Assembly: GCA_030268105.1 (NCBI GenBank)
Contig: BSDZ01000094.1
Location: forward strand, 963,001 to 1,027,000
DNA: 64,000 nucleotides
Direction of reading: 5' to 3'
From: Volvox africanus
Taxonomy: Eukaryota > Chlorophyta > Chlorophyceae > Chlamydomonadales > Volvocaceae
This document shows positions 11,376 to 23,649 of the stretch, in pieces. The position numbers and the translations under genes were made by a program. The notes below the pieces were generated by a model. It saw only the letters and a program-made list of their open reading frames with translations, made no database searches and was not told the origin of the DNA. Position 1 is the stretch's first letter, and every line of letters starts with the position of its first letter.

Positions 11376-12455
11376 TCAATTCTGCCCCGGGGCACTAGCA
11401 CCCGAGGTGGAGCTCCCTACCGCAGCAGAGGCACGATTGGGCTGGAAACCACGCCCTGCAAAACCACCACCACGCCCCCGGCGTTGGCGAGTGCCATTAA
11501 AAAGGAGAACTCCAGCATTGCCACCAGTACGAGTCTTGTGCTCCTTCTCTGCGAGATACTTAAAGGAAACCTTCTGGCGGGCACGGGCAAACTCATCATC
11601 ATATTCCCGCAGAACATCATCCTGAACTGCACGTTCTGCCGTGGCAAAATAACGATGGTGCAGAGCCACAAGGCTGTCTCTACCACACGAAGAAAACTCA
11701 ATAATGCAATTTATGCGGGCGGATATCAGCTCCCGGAGCCAGTTCATATTATAATGCAAGGTGCGATGAGTATTGGAAACTACTGCTAACCAACTCTGAT
11801 TCAGACCCATATGCGCAACGCTCTTTATCAAAGATTCAAGGCCGGCAGCAGTCAGCTCTGCAATTGATAGAGCTGTCATTAAAATCCCGAACTGGTAAAG
11901 CAGGGAGCCTGCACGGTCCGGTTGTCCTCGCTGCGCATGCTCTAAGTCCCGCCATTCCGGAAAAGCTTTGTAATTAAGCAGGACGAGATTATTAGAATTC
12001 ATTCTTCCAGATGGCAGGCCAGAAATGATACGTCTAGGGAAAGGGAAGCGTCCCGTTTCCGGTGATTGCTGCACTCGCGGGTCCTGATAGTAGCGCGACA
12101 GGAATTCAAAGTCCGCCATTCCCGGTTGCCCACCTTGATTTGACTGAGTGGACAGTGTCTGGACTTGTTGCTGCAGTTGCAGGATTAGAGCTGTTTGTTG
12201 CTCGGCGACACTTGGACCCACATGTTGCATCATCACGACCCCCTGATGATTCAGGAGTGTCGGTCCCACTGGCGTCCCTGGGCGGGAAAAACCTCCAAGC
12301 GGGTTGGTGTAGGTCGAGCCGCTGACCAGTAATCTTCCGCCGAGGGCCTCCATTGCAAGGGCGCCATTCACGACGCCCACCAGCACCATGAAGACGAGGA
12401 TCATTGTAGAAAATAAACAGAGCGATGCAGGGAGACGCTCTACCCGATGGGTCAT
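11376..12455 (-). CDS. gag: Gag-like protein of the DIRS-like element
   Basis: A 359-residue ORF occupies the first position of the element. It has an N-terminal hydrophobic stretch (near residues 10-35), a glutamine-rich segment (QQQVQTLSTQSNQGGQ), a central helical region (EWRDLEHAQRGQPDRAGSLL) and a basic glycine/arginine-rich tail (RQRRGRGGGFAGRGFQ) suited to nucleic-acid binding. There is no zinc knuckle. Position and composition suggest a Gag-like role; I recognise no conserved domain. The start chosen is the first ATG; a later ATG would remove the hydrophobic stretch. Confidence 0.65.
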   Translation of the reverse strand: MTHRVERLPASLCLFSTMILVFMVLVGVVNGALAMEALGGRLLVSGSTYTNPLGGFSRPGTPVGPTLLNHQGVVMMQHVGPSVAEQQTALILQLQQQVQTLSTQSNQGGQPGMADFEFLSRYYQDPRVQQSPETGRFPFPRRIISGLPSGRMNSNNLVLLNYKAFPEWRDLEHAQRGQPDRAGSLLYQFGILMTALSIAELTAAGLESLIKSVAHMGLNQSWLAVVSNTHRTLHYNMNWLRELISARINCIIEFSSCGRDSLVALHHRYFATAERAVQDDVLREYDDEFARARQKVSFKYLAEKEHKTRTGGNAGVLLFNGTRQRRGRGGGFAGRGFQPNRASAAVGSSTSGASAPGQN

Positions 12456-12527
12456 GCTGACAAGCTGAAAGCACAGCGGTTTTTAAACAGAAGTGCGCCA
12501 AGGGTGCGGGATCCGCTTCGTTGTTCA

Positions 12528-12678
12528 GCGCGTGCTGAACAACAAAAACAAGATAAAAAAGACTACGCACGTGAATAAATACAGCCCTGAGGACACGGGC
12601 TGAGGTAAGGCCCTTAGTTTAAATGCCTTACTGAGGCCTTACGCCTAACTAACCCGGCTTCCTAACGCAAGCCCGCAT
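12528..12678 (-). repeat. DIRS repeat A1
   Basis: This is the partner of 9697-9852, at the 5' end of the element on the minus strand. The preceding bases form a near-palindrome, TTGTTCAGC with GCTGAACAA, at 12521-12542. Confidence 0.75.
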
Positions 12679-12691
12679 TATATATGGCTTA

Positions 12692-12749
12692 CTTATATCA
12701 CGGGTCAGGTAATATATTTCTCATATACTGCCTGACCCGTGAAATATTT
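12692..12749. repeat. Hairpin-forming inverted repeat
   Basis: CACGGGTCAGG (12699-12709) pairs perfectly with CCTGACCCGTG (12731-12741), and pairing continues imperfectly on both sides. It lies just outside the DIRS end. A role is not evident. Confidence 0.5.
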
Positions 12750-13708
12750 ACTCCGAGTATTCGGGAACTGAGGCGCCGCGTGTGGAATACACCTAAATAT
12801 CCCAAACGGGGGCCCATATCGGTATTTGAATATCATGATTTCGTGGCTAGTTGCGGTTGTGGGTGGTCTAGATGCGAGCCACTAGACATTTAGGCGCGGC
12901 TAAAGGGGGGGTCTTCGGTATCTAGATGTCGCTCCTCGGTGTGAGAAGTGAAGAGACAATCGTGAAGACTGTTACATCAGCTAACAATCATATCGCACAG
13001 AGTGGATATATACTTGCGTTGAAGGCCCTGTACGGCAAAGTTTGGGATATGTCCAGGAAGAGGTCCAGGGATACCAAACCTGATCCAATTGCTCGTCCAA
13101 ACGTTCGCCTAAACTTAGTTCGTCCAGGAATACGGAAATGACCGGAAATGAACACTCAGTACCCAGACACAGCTAAGGAGGACTGGGTATCTAGGTGCCA
13201 CTTGCTGGAGATCTGGACCTCTGTGCACCCAGATGCAGCTAAGGGGGCCCCAGCTTAGGTATCTAGAATTGTAACAATATGGCTGGAGGTGCCCTTCAAG
13301 CCAGCCTCAAGCTTCACGTTAACAGGTAGGCACAACATTGAATTTCGTGTGCCGTGCCTGGAAATCCAAGCAAGGCTAGCAAGGGTAACATTTCTGAACG
13401 TAGTTGTAGAACATTTTAATTGTAAAAATGTAAAAGTATGCGAACATCTTCATCAAGGTGAATGCGTTGCATGAGTGGACCGCGTGCAACATTGGTGTGG
13501 TTAGCCATTAGGTCCGTTCCTTCAAGCTTCTACGGCGTTCCCACGGCTGTGGCAGCAATAGGTTCACCTTGCATCAATGGCTCACGCAGGACGCAACCTT
13601 CTTGAATATTTTTTGGACGTGGGAATTTTTTCGATTTTTTTGTTGTGAAAGCCATCGGCGGCCTAATTAGAGGACCATTTTATTTGCGATTGATTTCACG
13701 GCAGAAAT
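12750..13708. other. No recognisable gene
   Basis: Two related short units (near 13157-13195 and 13227-13265, sharing CCCAGA-GCAGCTAAGG and GGTATCTAG) suggest local repeats. Nothing else is recognised. Confidence 0.45.
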
Positions 13709-14137
13709 TGTTGTAGAATTGTAGTCGCGATAGCTGAGATAAGGTCCAGTCCAGCACAACGCTGGACAAGCGAGCTGCCACTATGCCTCAAGCCACAAAG
13801 ACACTCCAAAGTCCAGGTGAGCAATAGTTGTTACAAACAGCTAATGAGGTATGAGAACCTCGCCAAATATATAGTTTATGTGTTAAGTGTCGTACCCTAC
13901 TTCTAGATCATCGAACGCACTGATTAGGAGGGAGATTGCTGGCTCAGCGTCAGAAGACCAAACGCCTTCCATGACAGAAACAGCCTAAACAGGCAAGACC
14001 TAGATCCCACCGAGAACACCAATCGTTAGGAAGGTAGAAGAAGTCTGACCGAATATAACACCACCACTACCGACCTTCACAGGAGCAGCGACGAACTGAC
14101 CGAACAATCATGCCAGTTAATGGCAGAAATCTCAACA
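13709..14137 (-). repeat. Solo LTR of family H, 429 bp, with 5-bp target duplication
   Basis: The sequence is an inverted, diverged copy of the LTR at 31963-32419. It has TGTTG and CAACA ends and is flanked by GAAAT on both sides (13704-13708 and 14138-14142). No internal region accompanies it, as expected after recombination between two LTRs. Confidence 0.82.
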
Positions 14138-14569
14138 GAAATTTTATGTAATCAGTTATATTGATAGAAACAGCTACCCTAAGTAAGCTTTGGGTTCTCC
14201 GTCAATCCTGAAGCCCGGAATTACTAGTGTGTGTAGGAAATGTGCGGCGTAGACTCTGCCCGAAGCCACAGCTTGCAGGAACAGGCCTATTCCTCTGGGC
14301 AGATGGCCAGCACGCCTCTGTGCTTGCAATTACGGGAATCAAACTGTAGAGAAGATAGATCCCATATGCCCATTCCTTCAGTTAAAGAAGGAAAGGCCCT
14401 GTTAACGAAGGAAGGGCCCTACCCCCCCTTATGATGTAGCTTGTGATTCCTAGCTGTAGAGGAAACTTGTGTTCGAACTCATTGAGGGTAGACATACGGG
14501 TATGGGCGACAATACTGGGCAACCAGCAGGAATGTGCCTTTGCTGTCATCAGGGCAGGGTCCGGCCTTG
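14138..14569. other. No recognisable gene
   Basis: I see no supported feature here apart from a short pair of GAAGGAAGGGCCCT-like units near 14387-14421. Confidence 0.4.
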
Positions 14570-15500
14570 AACAAATAGGTTGTCGGCTTCCTCGAAGCCG
14601 GAAATAGGGCGGGGCCCCCCACAATCCATACAAGCCGGTTACTTCACAATGAAACGGTTTGAAGTTTGTGAGTTTGCGATGATGCCGGCTCATGACGTTC
14701 AGCAGGCAAATGACTGCAAACGCAAGGGCAGGGAACTCACGCCGCTCACGCCGTCGCACACATTTTAATCCCATCACCACGGACACAAGAACCCGCGCGC
14801 AGATTTCAAACACTCAAACGGGAATCGTCAGCAACGCCTACGGGCGCCGCGCGAATCGCGTGGATCCCGGGTGCATACCGCATCGATGGCCAGTACGCCA
14901 GACCGCAAATGCTGCATCATTTTCAAACCGAACGGCAAGGACGTCACGTGTTAGAGTGTCGTCAGTACTACTGATGGAAAGCTTTAAGCTGTATCTCCGA
15001 AATGCCTGCGGCTTCAGCAATTCACCCCACACCATCGAGCTCCATGTCGGCACTGTGCAACTCTTGTGCCCCGAGAATCGGCTTAAATTAATTGTACACA
15101 ACGTTACAATCTTTGTAGATAACTGTAAGCAAATTCGTCAACCTGCTGGCGGCAAATCGCCATGCCTGTGAGAGCAGCTTAGTCATCCAAACTGGTTGTT
15201 CGATTCATTTCACAGCGTCATGCCAGAATTCCATTATGAGAGACGCGGCACCTTTTGGAATGAAATTTAGGCTGAGAGGCGTTGATGTGACCTTGACCGG
15301 GGTCAAAGGAGACTGACAAATTTGTTTGTACTCAGACGATTGTTATTGGGCAAAATAAAGATACCTTGCAATATAGAATGTAAGATGTGACCAATATTGC
15401 GTTTCCGCCGGGCGAGATATTATGTTTGGTCCGTCACATTCTTACAGAGAGAGACTGACGGACATGGGCAATCCCACCGGGCGGGGGCCCCCGCCCAAAA
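14570..15500 (+). mobile_element. Repeat R2 copy 1, probable non-autonomous DNA transposon
   Basis: It matches the reverse complement of 30573-31250 over most of its length, from a terminal hairpin (GTCGGCTTC/GAAGCCG near 14582-14600) to GCCCAAAA. Copy 1 has about 245 extra bases (near 14624-14866). GGGCGGGGCCCCC-like motifs occur near both ends (14608 and 15478). I see no transposase, and target duplications are not resolved. Confidence 0.6.
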
Positions 15501-15657
15501 CATGTCGCCCACAACGGATCTCCAGGCTAGCTAGAACATGCCCGTGTATGAAGACTAACACTAATGGGCTATTTCGACGCTCACTGACAGTGCCCAACTC
15601 AACACCAGTAAAATATTCTCATGTTCTCCACCCCTTCCGAGACATCTATGAGACTTA

Positions 15658-15976
15658 TATGCCCCTGGAGTTCCAAGTTCTACCCCGACCGAGAGCGGGC
15701 CAAAGACCCTAACGTTAAGGGCAGGGTGCCCCCATGTCGATGGACGGTGACGACCCCAATTAAAGTGACCTGCGAGCTGACCAGTAGCGGAGTTGACGCC
15801 TTAGTTGATTCGGCAGATTCCGCTGGATGCTGGTGGTGGGTGCTGAACCTGGGAAAACCACTGATTTCGGAGAAGTCGGCATGGGAGACTGGATGAGGGT
15901 GCCCCGAAACACCGGGGAAGGTAGGGACTGCCAGGTTAGTGGCCACGGGTGATGTACCCCCCTATCCTACACACAT
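15658..15976. repeat. Dispersed repeat R1, copy B (uninterrupted)
   Basis: It is collinear with R1 copies A and C. It retains the unoccupied TRIM target, cggcagattccgctgg, near 15811. Confidence 0.7.
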
Positions 15977-16472
15977 ACATCTATGTAAAGACGAGATATG
16001 GTTTGTGCAATAATGACCTTTGAATGGGTATTCAAATCTGCCGTTTAAATTCAGTTTGTGTGCTCCGTCAGTTTCCTAGGTGCTTTGACTAATTTAAAAT
16101 TATCTGCATGTACATTCTTAAGAAAGGAACTCAAAATACTGTCGAGGGAGCAAAGCACGATGCAGAGTAGTCCCGCCCCGGTGTACCGAAGCGAGTTGCC
16201 CTGCTCTCTGCTCTGGGGTCGTCGGATTAGACGGGACAAGCGTGCGGCGTGCCCATCCGCGGCAACCCGATATGTAAATACACATCTCCCCATGGATTTG
16301 CTATGGCTGAAATGCCTCACTCGTATTACGCGTATTTTGCATGTCTACCTACTCGTATCTTTCCTCGGAGGACCTGCAGTCTTTCACTGGCTCCTTCTCA
16401 TCTATTCCACTGCTGCTGTCATCACCACCACCTGGAAATGATGTGACACACTTAACGATAACTGCACCATGA
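15977..16472. other. Upstream region of the pherophorin-like gene
   Basis: No exon is certain here. A frame near 16370-16470 reads FTGSFSSIPLLLSSPPPGN, which would suit an upstream pherophorin exon, but I cannot place splice sites. Open frames at 16058-16441 have no recognisable domain. Confidence 0.35.
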
Positions 16473-17398
16473 ATGTCGAAATTGCGATCAGAAGGTTGTT
16501 TGCTTATCTCCGCGACCCCCCTTTCCACGAGGACCACCTCCTGGGTTCCACCTCCACAGCCTCCGCTTCTGATGCGGCCTCCTCCTCCTCAGGGACCCCA
16601 TGATTCGCCGCGACCCTTACCTCGAAGTAGCATGTACTCCTCACCACCCAGTCCATCGCCAGTCCGGCCGCCTTACCTGCCACCAACACTATTTCCCTCC
16701 CCCGACAACACCCCTTACCCACCGTCGCCACTACTTTCCCCAGCTTCACAGAGAGTGCTTCTCAAGACCAGCAGCAGCAGCGGCAGCAGTTCACCGATCA
16801 AGGTGATCCATCCACCAATGCCGCCACCACCTGCTCCCCCTAGGAAGCTCAGGCGTCCCCCGCCGTCACCCTTTCCACCTCCATCTCCACCGCTAATATC
16901 TAGGGTGTATTCACCTCCACCGCGTCCAAGCCCACCTCCACCCTATGACGTGAAGAGTGAATTATTTCTTCCACCACCACCACCCATCCCATGCACGGTG
17001 TGCGTAAGCATCGGCATCGACGATAACGGAATGTCTGTTCCGTTCACAAGTCATGCAGATTGTTACAACGTCGGTAACTCTATCATCCAAGACATGACGG
17101 TCGAGGCAGATTCTGTGAGGGCTCGGATTTATCAATCTGATGGCCCATCAATCGACTGCTCGAGAGGCGACCTGATAAGAGTTTGTTTCAAATTTGTGTC
17201 AAACGACGATGGCAACAAGCTGCAGAAATATATTGGTGCGAGGATGATAGCATGGCCATATTTGCTCCATTACAACTTATGTGAAAAGGTTCCCAACGCC
17301 TCTGTCAACATATTTATTGGGGGTGAGGGAGCTGACCCACACGCCACCAGCTGCCTACAGGATGAACGTAGAGTCGGCTGCCTCGCGGGTCCAAAAGT
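16473..17398 (+). CDS. Pherophorin-like extracellular-matrix glycoprotein, exon 1 (5' end uncertain)
   Basis: Pherophorins are secreted hydroxyproline-rich glycoproteins that build the volvocine extracellular matrix. Residues 25-165 are a proline-rich rod with PPPPAPP and SPPPP runs, the usual target of hydroxylation and glycosylation. From about residue 170 the cysteine domain begins: PCTVCVSIGIDDNG, PFTSHADCYNVGNSI, then DLIRVCFKFVSNDDG. It ends VGCLAGPK plus two bases before a GTAAGT donor at 17399. No signal peptide is visible, and TGA precedes the ATG directly, so the true start probably lies in an unseen upstream exon. The reading phase matches exon 2. Confidence 0.82.
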
Positions 17399-17921
17399 GT
17401 AAGTTGTTGATAAAATTTTATCTGTTTACATAGAAGGGTGGCGGCCTGCATGCCTTGGCCCCTAGGTGAACCCGACTGGATAGCACTGACTGTGATTCTC
17501 GTGCAAGCAAAGTACGGCACACACAAGCATTATTTGAGGTACAAAAGCCACCTACCCAGCATCTCGAGAGGCCTTCTGAGCACTCTTGAGCACTACACGG
17601 GGCATGGACACAAAACGCTGATAGATGTGATGCGCTACAAGTATCACTGTGCGTGCGTGTATGTGCTGCTCGGCGTACTACTGCAGATAGACAGAAGTAA
17701 TGTTGTCGTCAGCGACACATGCATGCACTAAGTATAAAGCATCCCCCTGATGCCTGCGTGCCTGTGTGGGAGGCCCAGCAGCCTGCTGCTAGCGCCATCT
17801 CATTGCACGTAGAAAACAACCCAGCACGCGCCCGCCCCTGCAAGCTGGACAGTGTTATTTAATATATAATTCATATTCTAATATGTGCACGTACATTCCA
17901 TTCTTTGCCTTGCTTTCGCAG

Positions 17922-18048
17922 GTGCACCGAGACCCAGGGTGCGACCCCGTTTGGTGTACGCCCACGTCTGACCAAGCTCCCCGGGTACAGCTCCAATACT
18001 GTCATGTACTGCTTCGAGATAGTGAAGGTGCCGGTGGTGCATACTAAC
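17922..18048 (+). CDS. Pherophorin-like gene, exon 2
   Basis: The acceptor ctttcgcag ends at 17921 and the donor GTAAGT starts at 18049. Joined to exon 1, the phase fits exactly (two bases plus one) and gives VCTETQGATPFGVRP, followed by SSNTVMYCFEIVKVP. This is the middle of the pherophorin domain, where family members carry C-x-ATPF and YCF motifs. Intron 1 is 523 bp (17399-17921). The exon ends on a codon boundary. Confidence 0.85.
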
Positions 18049-19215
18049 GTAAGTGCGTGTGGACGTGTGGACGGATGGAGCAGGAAGTAAGGATTGCAAT
18101 AGCTAGACATACTAAGGGGACAGGTAATCACGTTACCTCGCGTTAGCCTCACGTTGCAACAATTTAATGTGAAGCTGATGCAAGGTAACGCGATTTGACG
18201 CAACGCCTAACGATCGCACATATTAGCAAATGCCTTCGCGAGGACACCTTGCGAATGCCATTCGTACATGATCGCATAACTGACCTGTCGCGAATTTTTT
18301 GTCTGGCACTGCGCATGCATTCGCGTCGCGTCGCAGCCACTCTGGGAAAACGGGGGGGTCCGGCTTCCATAAAATCCAGCGTCCTTTTCCATAAAGTGGC
18401 CTCCATATTATTTTGATATGGAATCCATAATCCTGCCACCAGGTTATGGAAGGTATTTTATGGAATGGAAACGGCATTTTATGGAAAGTTACAATGGCTG
18501 GCATGGAGGGCACAAAAGGAAGCGTCCATTTCACATGCAAAATACGGCGATTATTCAGCATCACGTACTGTCATTAGCTTCATGTCCTACACTCTGGGAA
18601 AAGTTGATGTCCTCCATGTCGCATATTACCTCTATACGACGGATCCTTATAAGCAAGTCTTGAGCATCAGCCATGATTGTTGCCGGCTGCCCAAAGTTGC
18701 CATCATTGGTACACGGCGCACTTCCGGCGGCGCAGACCAGCTCTGAACGCCGCAGGGCTCATAACCTCTTAGATTGGCACAACTGATGGCAAAACGTTGG
18801 TTGGTTACAAGGTACAAGGAGCTATAGAAAGCGTGCGTAATAGAAGAACATGATTTGGCGGGATAATTGATGTGATAAATTGAATCGTTACAAGTGGTAG
18901 AAGTCAGAAAGCAGTAGATGGAAAAGAAGTTGTAAAGAAAGAACAAAGATGAGTTGGTAGAATGACGGGTTGACGGTATTGTCGTACCACATCACATCAT
19001 TTATAAGCTATAAGCACTGCACTAGGAAGTGTATTTTATGGAATTCGGACAATGGATTATGGAAGGTGTCAGGCTACCAGAACCCTAACGACCCCAAGTC
19101 ACAGAAAAACAATTTTCCACAAGCTGTCATGACAGGACATATCTACTTAAAAACGTTTTTCATGGCTGTATGTGGATATTATTGCCTTCCATATGGGTTT
19201 TATGGAAGTCCATAT

Positions 19216-20039
19216 TGTTGTACCTCTCGTTCACGTTTGCTCATAAGTATCTGCACGTCTGAAGACTTTCGACACCGATGCGCGAGCACTTGCAAGTACA
19301 GCAAGGCAAGCGAGAGCAAACAGAGACAGCGGAAGACTTTAAGACGAAGAGAGATATAACTTACAGTCTTACAGATCGGAATGATGCAGTGGACGAAATC
19401 GCCGTCAGCGCCGGAAGCAAGCAATCATCACGCGGCGGTGATTAGCGAAGTTCAGGCTTAGCTTGGGCTAAGTAGAAATGTGTATAGCAATAAAGGTGTA
19501 GAAAACACGAGTGTTCTCCGGTATCGGATGTCTTTTCTTGCTTAGCCGTCCTCGCATCTGTTATACTCGCAGCATCGCAATGCCGTACGATTCACATCAG
19601 GAGGCCGATCCTAGATGTGACAACCCTACTGCGTATAGGCGATGTCTACGCATAACAACGTATAAGCCTTTCCGGCATTCGCATGATGCAAGGGTCCGGA
19701 TAATGATATCCGGTTGCAGGGCATGTATCGCGACAAGTGCGGCGCTCTCAACGTGTGCTGTAATGAAGTAATATTATATCAAATAATATTACTTATCGTT
19801 TCGTAGCACGAGCATAATGCGCACTTCAATGGTTCGGGCTTTCATGCATGCTAGACGGATTTGCCATGATGCGATGTTGTGATGGATAATGACAACATGC
19901 CAAATGCATATATAAATGTATACGAATACATTTATATCATGCAGATTCATTCATATGCAATGCGTTCATCACAATAGCACTTCGCCTAGTAGGATCGCAT
20001 CGACCTACGCGTTGGCGGGAAATGAACCGTAGCACAACA
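19216..20039 (-). repeat. 3' LTR of gypsy A
   Basis: On the minus strand it runs TGTTGTGCTACGG to GAGGTACAACA. The polypurine tract (complement of about 20040-20056) abuts it. Confidence 0.93.
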
Positions 20040-20098
20040 ATTATCCCCCCTCCCGTATGCAGCGTCCTCGCTGCATCATACAGCATCGACTGCAGGGG

Positions 20099-23000
20099 TC
20101 ATTGGGTTTGCGTTGCGTGTTGGCGGGCTTTTTCAAGCAGGGGCTTCATGTCCTGTGAGAAGTTGCGTGCCGGTTCCCATGAGTTGTGCTCGTCGGTATA
20201 CCCTGTCCACTTGACCAAGTACTCGTGTACTGTCCGCTTACGTCGGTGTCGGCCCACACGACGCGCGCGATAGTCTAACACCCGCTCCACATCATAAAAC
20301 TTCTGTTTACCAGCGATCCAGGCCTCGGGAACTGGTTCGATCGCTACGGGGGTGTTAGCAGGTTCAGGGACGGGTTCCGTACCACGATACGGACGTACAA
20401 GTGATACGTGAAACGTGGGGTGAATGGTCATATCAGCGGGCAATGCAAGCTCCACAGCCGCATTCCCAACCATGCGCACGACAGGATACGGACCAATCCA
20501 GCGGGGTAAGAGTTTTCGGGATCAGTCGGCCAAGGAACGCAAGTTCTTGGTGCTTAGCAACACGAGTTGCCCTTCCGAAAATGTCACATCCTGCTTGGAT
20601 TTGTTGTAGTATTCCGTCGTTCGTTGCTGCGCCGCGTCCAAGCATGACTTCGCGTCTGTGATTCGTCTGTGATCCCCCCTCAGTTTTGGGCAGCGTGACT
20701 ACGAAGTCCATGGAAACACTTTCCCAAGGCGCATCTGGGACAGGCAACGGTTGCAACAACCCATGGCCCTTACCGGACAAAGCCTTATTGTGCTGGCACA
20801 GACTGCATGTCTGAACGAAGTTCGCCGCATCCTTAGCCAAACGAGGCCACCAAAAGGAACGTTGCACCAAGTCGATCAATCGCTTGCTACCAGGGTGTCC
20901 TGCTAACAGGTCCTCGTGGAACCGCGCAAGGATGTCGTAGCGTAGCACATCGTTGTTCGGAACGATGATTTGCGTAGCTGCACCCTCCGTCCGTAGCCAA
21001 AGGCCATTCTGCTTGTGAAGGTTTTCTACATTAGCTGAGTCCGCGAACCAGGCGTCTGCGTTGTAGGCAACCTTCAACCGCTCCGCGAGGTCCGTCGCGA
21101 TCGGTACCTCCTCGCTACGCGGCCGCATGACGGGCGCTGCCAAAATTGCAGCGTGTAGCGACGGATGTCGACTGAGAGCATCGGCAATATTCAATTTACC
21201 AGAAATATACTCCCAGGTGCAGTCGAACCTAGCTAGATATTCCATCCACCTAGCTTGACGGCGGTTTAACGTCGGAACGCTTTGCAAAAACGTTAGGGGC
21301 TTATGGTCAGTCTTTAAAGTAAACGGGCGTCCCTCGAGGTAACAGCACCATTCCTTTAAAGCATGCAGCACGGCCAAAAGCTCCTGTTCCCCGGTGGTGT
21401 AGCGAATCTCCGCACCAGAAAACTTCTTACTCGTGAAGGTGATCGGTCGCCCTTCCTGTAACAATACAGCGCCACTTCCAAATATTGAGGCATCAGACAC
21501 TACCTCAATACGAAATGGCAACGAGTAATCAGGGAATGCAAGGGTGACATCTTCGGCAACGATTTGTTTGAGCTCTTCGAATGCCTGCTGGCATTGCAAC
21601 GTCCACGACTCGAGCGAAACGAAAACGCCTTTGCGAGTTAAGTTAGTAAGCGGGGCCGCAATGATGGAATATTTTTCAATGAACTTTCGGAAATAATTGG
21701 TCAAGCCAAGGAACTTATGCAGCTCCGTGAGGTTCTGAGGCGCAGGCCAATCGCGAACCACGGCGACCTTCCGCGGGTCCATCTTCACACCGGTAGCCGA
21801 CACAATGTGGCCCAAATATTCCACCTGAGGCTGCGCCCAAAAGCATTTGGCGCGTTTAGCAAACAATTGCTCCCGCCTCACAACGTCGAGCACGAGCCGA
21901 AGATGCTCCAAGTGCTCCTCGCGCGTCTTAGAGTATACCAAGATGTCATCCAGGTAGCACACAACGAACCTGTCGATAAATGGCCTAAACATTCGGTCCA
22001 TAACCGCCTGAAACGTCGCAGGGGCATTAGTCAAACCAAATGATAGGACTGTGTACTCGAAGTGACCGAAGGGCGTCCGAAAAGCGGTTTTCGGGATATC
22101 AGAGGCAGCGATGCGAATCTGATTATAGCCCTGTTGTAAGTCAATCGAGGAAAAATAAGCCGAGCCCTTCAGCTTATCCAACAGGTCGTCGACGCGTGGC
22201 AAAGGGTAGCGATTTTTCACCGTATTCGCATTTAACCCCCGGTAATCGATGCATACCGACAAACAAAATCGGTGCAGAATACGGGGATGTGCTGGGGCGT
22301 ATCATACCCTTCGCGAGTAGATCCGTCACCTGGTGCTTCACCTCGTCCAGCTCCAATGGACTCAACCTGTACATTGGCCGGGCCGTAGGCTGCGCTCCAG
22401 GCACGAGAGGGATTGTGTGATCAACAGGACGCAGCCCAGGGATATCTTTAAAGACGTCCTCATACTGCGACAGTAGGGTCTCAACCTCAGGATCCGCAGA
22501 AATCTGCGCGGTGGTGACACAACAGCTCACCCGCGGCCTTAAAAGCAGTCCGTGCGCACCCTTCCGTAACAAACGGACGGCCTCCTTACGCCCGACTAGC
22601 TCTGGTTCGATTCGCGCGGCCATTGCGGTCACAGCGAAATTAACCATAGGCACCGCCTCAGTTTCGCCCTCCTTTGGTGCGACATGTTCGAACGACAGGA
22701 AAGGTACCTTTATCGACAGAGTACCCTTGCACATATGCAGGGTTGCGGTCTCCATGTCGATGCGCGCGCGGTACTGTCGTAATGTCGAGGACCCCATAAT
22801 GTACGGTGCAGTCTCTGCCAAGCCCTGCAGCACGTACGGCCGGGTCACAACACGCAAAGGGCCTAACGATAGGCTAAGGGTAATCCTGCCCACGATGGGA
22901 TGCTTACCCCCGTCAGCAAGGGTAACCTGTGGACAATCAGACGACTCTGGGGACAACCCCAGCGCTTTCATCTCTGCGACAGAGATGAAGTCGTCGCTGG

Positions 23001-23649
23001 CACCGGTGTCAACAAGTGCCTTCAGAGTACGGCCATTCAGACCGATCTGAACCACAGGGACACGGTTATCTAGGACAGTCGACTGCCCAGCAGATAACGT
23101 CAGTGCACTTAGGGCGGGTCCGTAACCAACGGCACCCCCGTCAGGAGCTTCGTACCAAACGTCAACCGAGTAGGATAGGCGTGGCCACAGAGCCAGCGTA
23201 CCCTCCCAATCCACACCATTAAACAAAACGGTGCCCGGCTCGAACCGGTGGACATGCCGCATACCCCTTAACGATGCCTCTGCCTTGCGCCGACAGAAAG
23301 CGGGGAGTAAAACACATGCGGCCGTGCCTGGATATTGACGCCTACACCTCCTGTATATGGCCAACTGTTCCGACATCTCACGCAGAGACGAGGGGATGAA
23401 CAAAACCACGTGGTTAGACAGGTCGATAGACGACAGGGGACGGCAAGGTGTAAACAAATTACACAACGGATCGAAGCAGAGAAGTCCCGTGCGTCCGTCA
23501 AGCGTGATGCGTCGCGCAATGACTCGCTCGATGTGTCCGAGTACGCAAGGCAACAATGCCTTAACGGCTGGCCGTAAGGATGACCACCGACCACGCGTTA
23601 GTTCAGAAATCCCAGGTGGTGCCCCCTCCGCAGGAACCCGGGCAAGCCC
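20099..23649 (-). pseudogene. pol: Pol of gypsy A, broken
   Basis: Protease, RT, RNase H, integrase and chromodomain are present in order, but three lesions are clear against copy B. About 23 bp are missing near 22258 in the RT N-terminus, shifting the frame. About 490 bp are missing near 20675, removing the integrase from part of the DDE core to just before the GPY/F module. The chromodomain portion (20099-20479) is again open, with [18 protein letters not shown]. The YLDD site is intact (about 21950). Confidence 0.92.

Larger units (their letters stand above)
9546..12678 (-). mobile_element. DIRS/Kangaroo-like tyrosine-recombinase retrotransposon, internally deleted
   Basis: On the minus strand the order is Gag-like ORF, reverse transcriptase, then the C-terminal end of a tyrosine recombinase, with no integrase and no LTRs. 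That is the DIRS order. Ends carry direct repeats arranged A1 (12528-12678), ORFs, B1 (9850-9878), A2 (9697-9852), B2 (9546-9574), resembling the split direct repeats of PAT/Kangaroo-type elements. Only about 310 bp separate RT from the recombinase end, so RNase H and most of the recombinase are missing. It is a deletion derivative. Confidence 0.82.

Noticed and set aside
16058..16441. 127-codon frame upstream of the pherophorin exon with a hydrophobic segment
   Set aside because: No recognisable domain, and no splice phase ties it to exon 1. A signal-peptide exon remains possible but is not supported.
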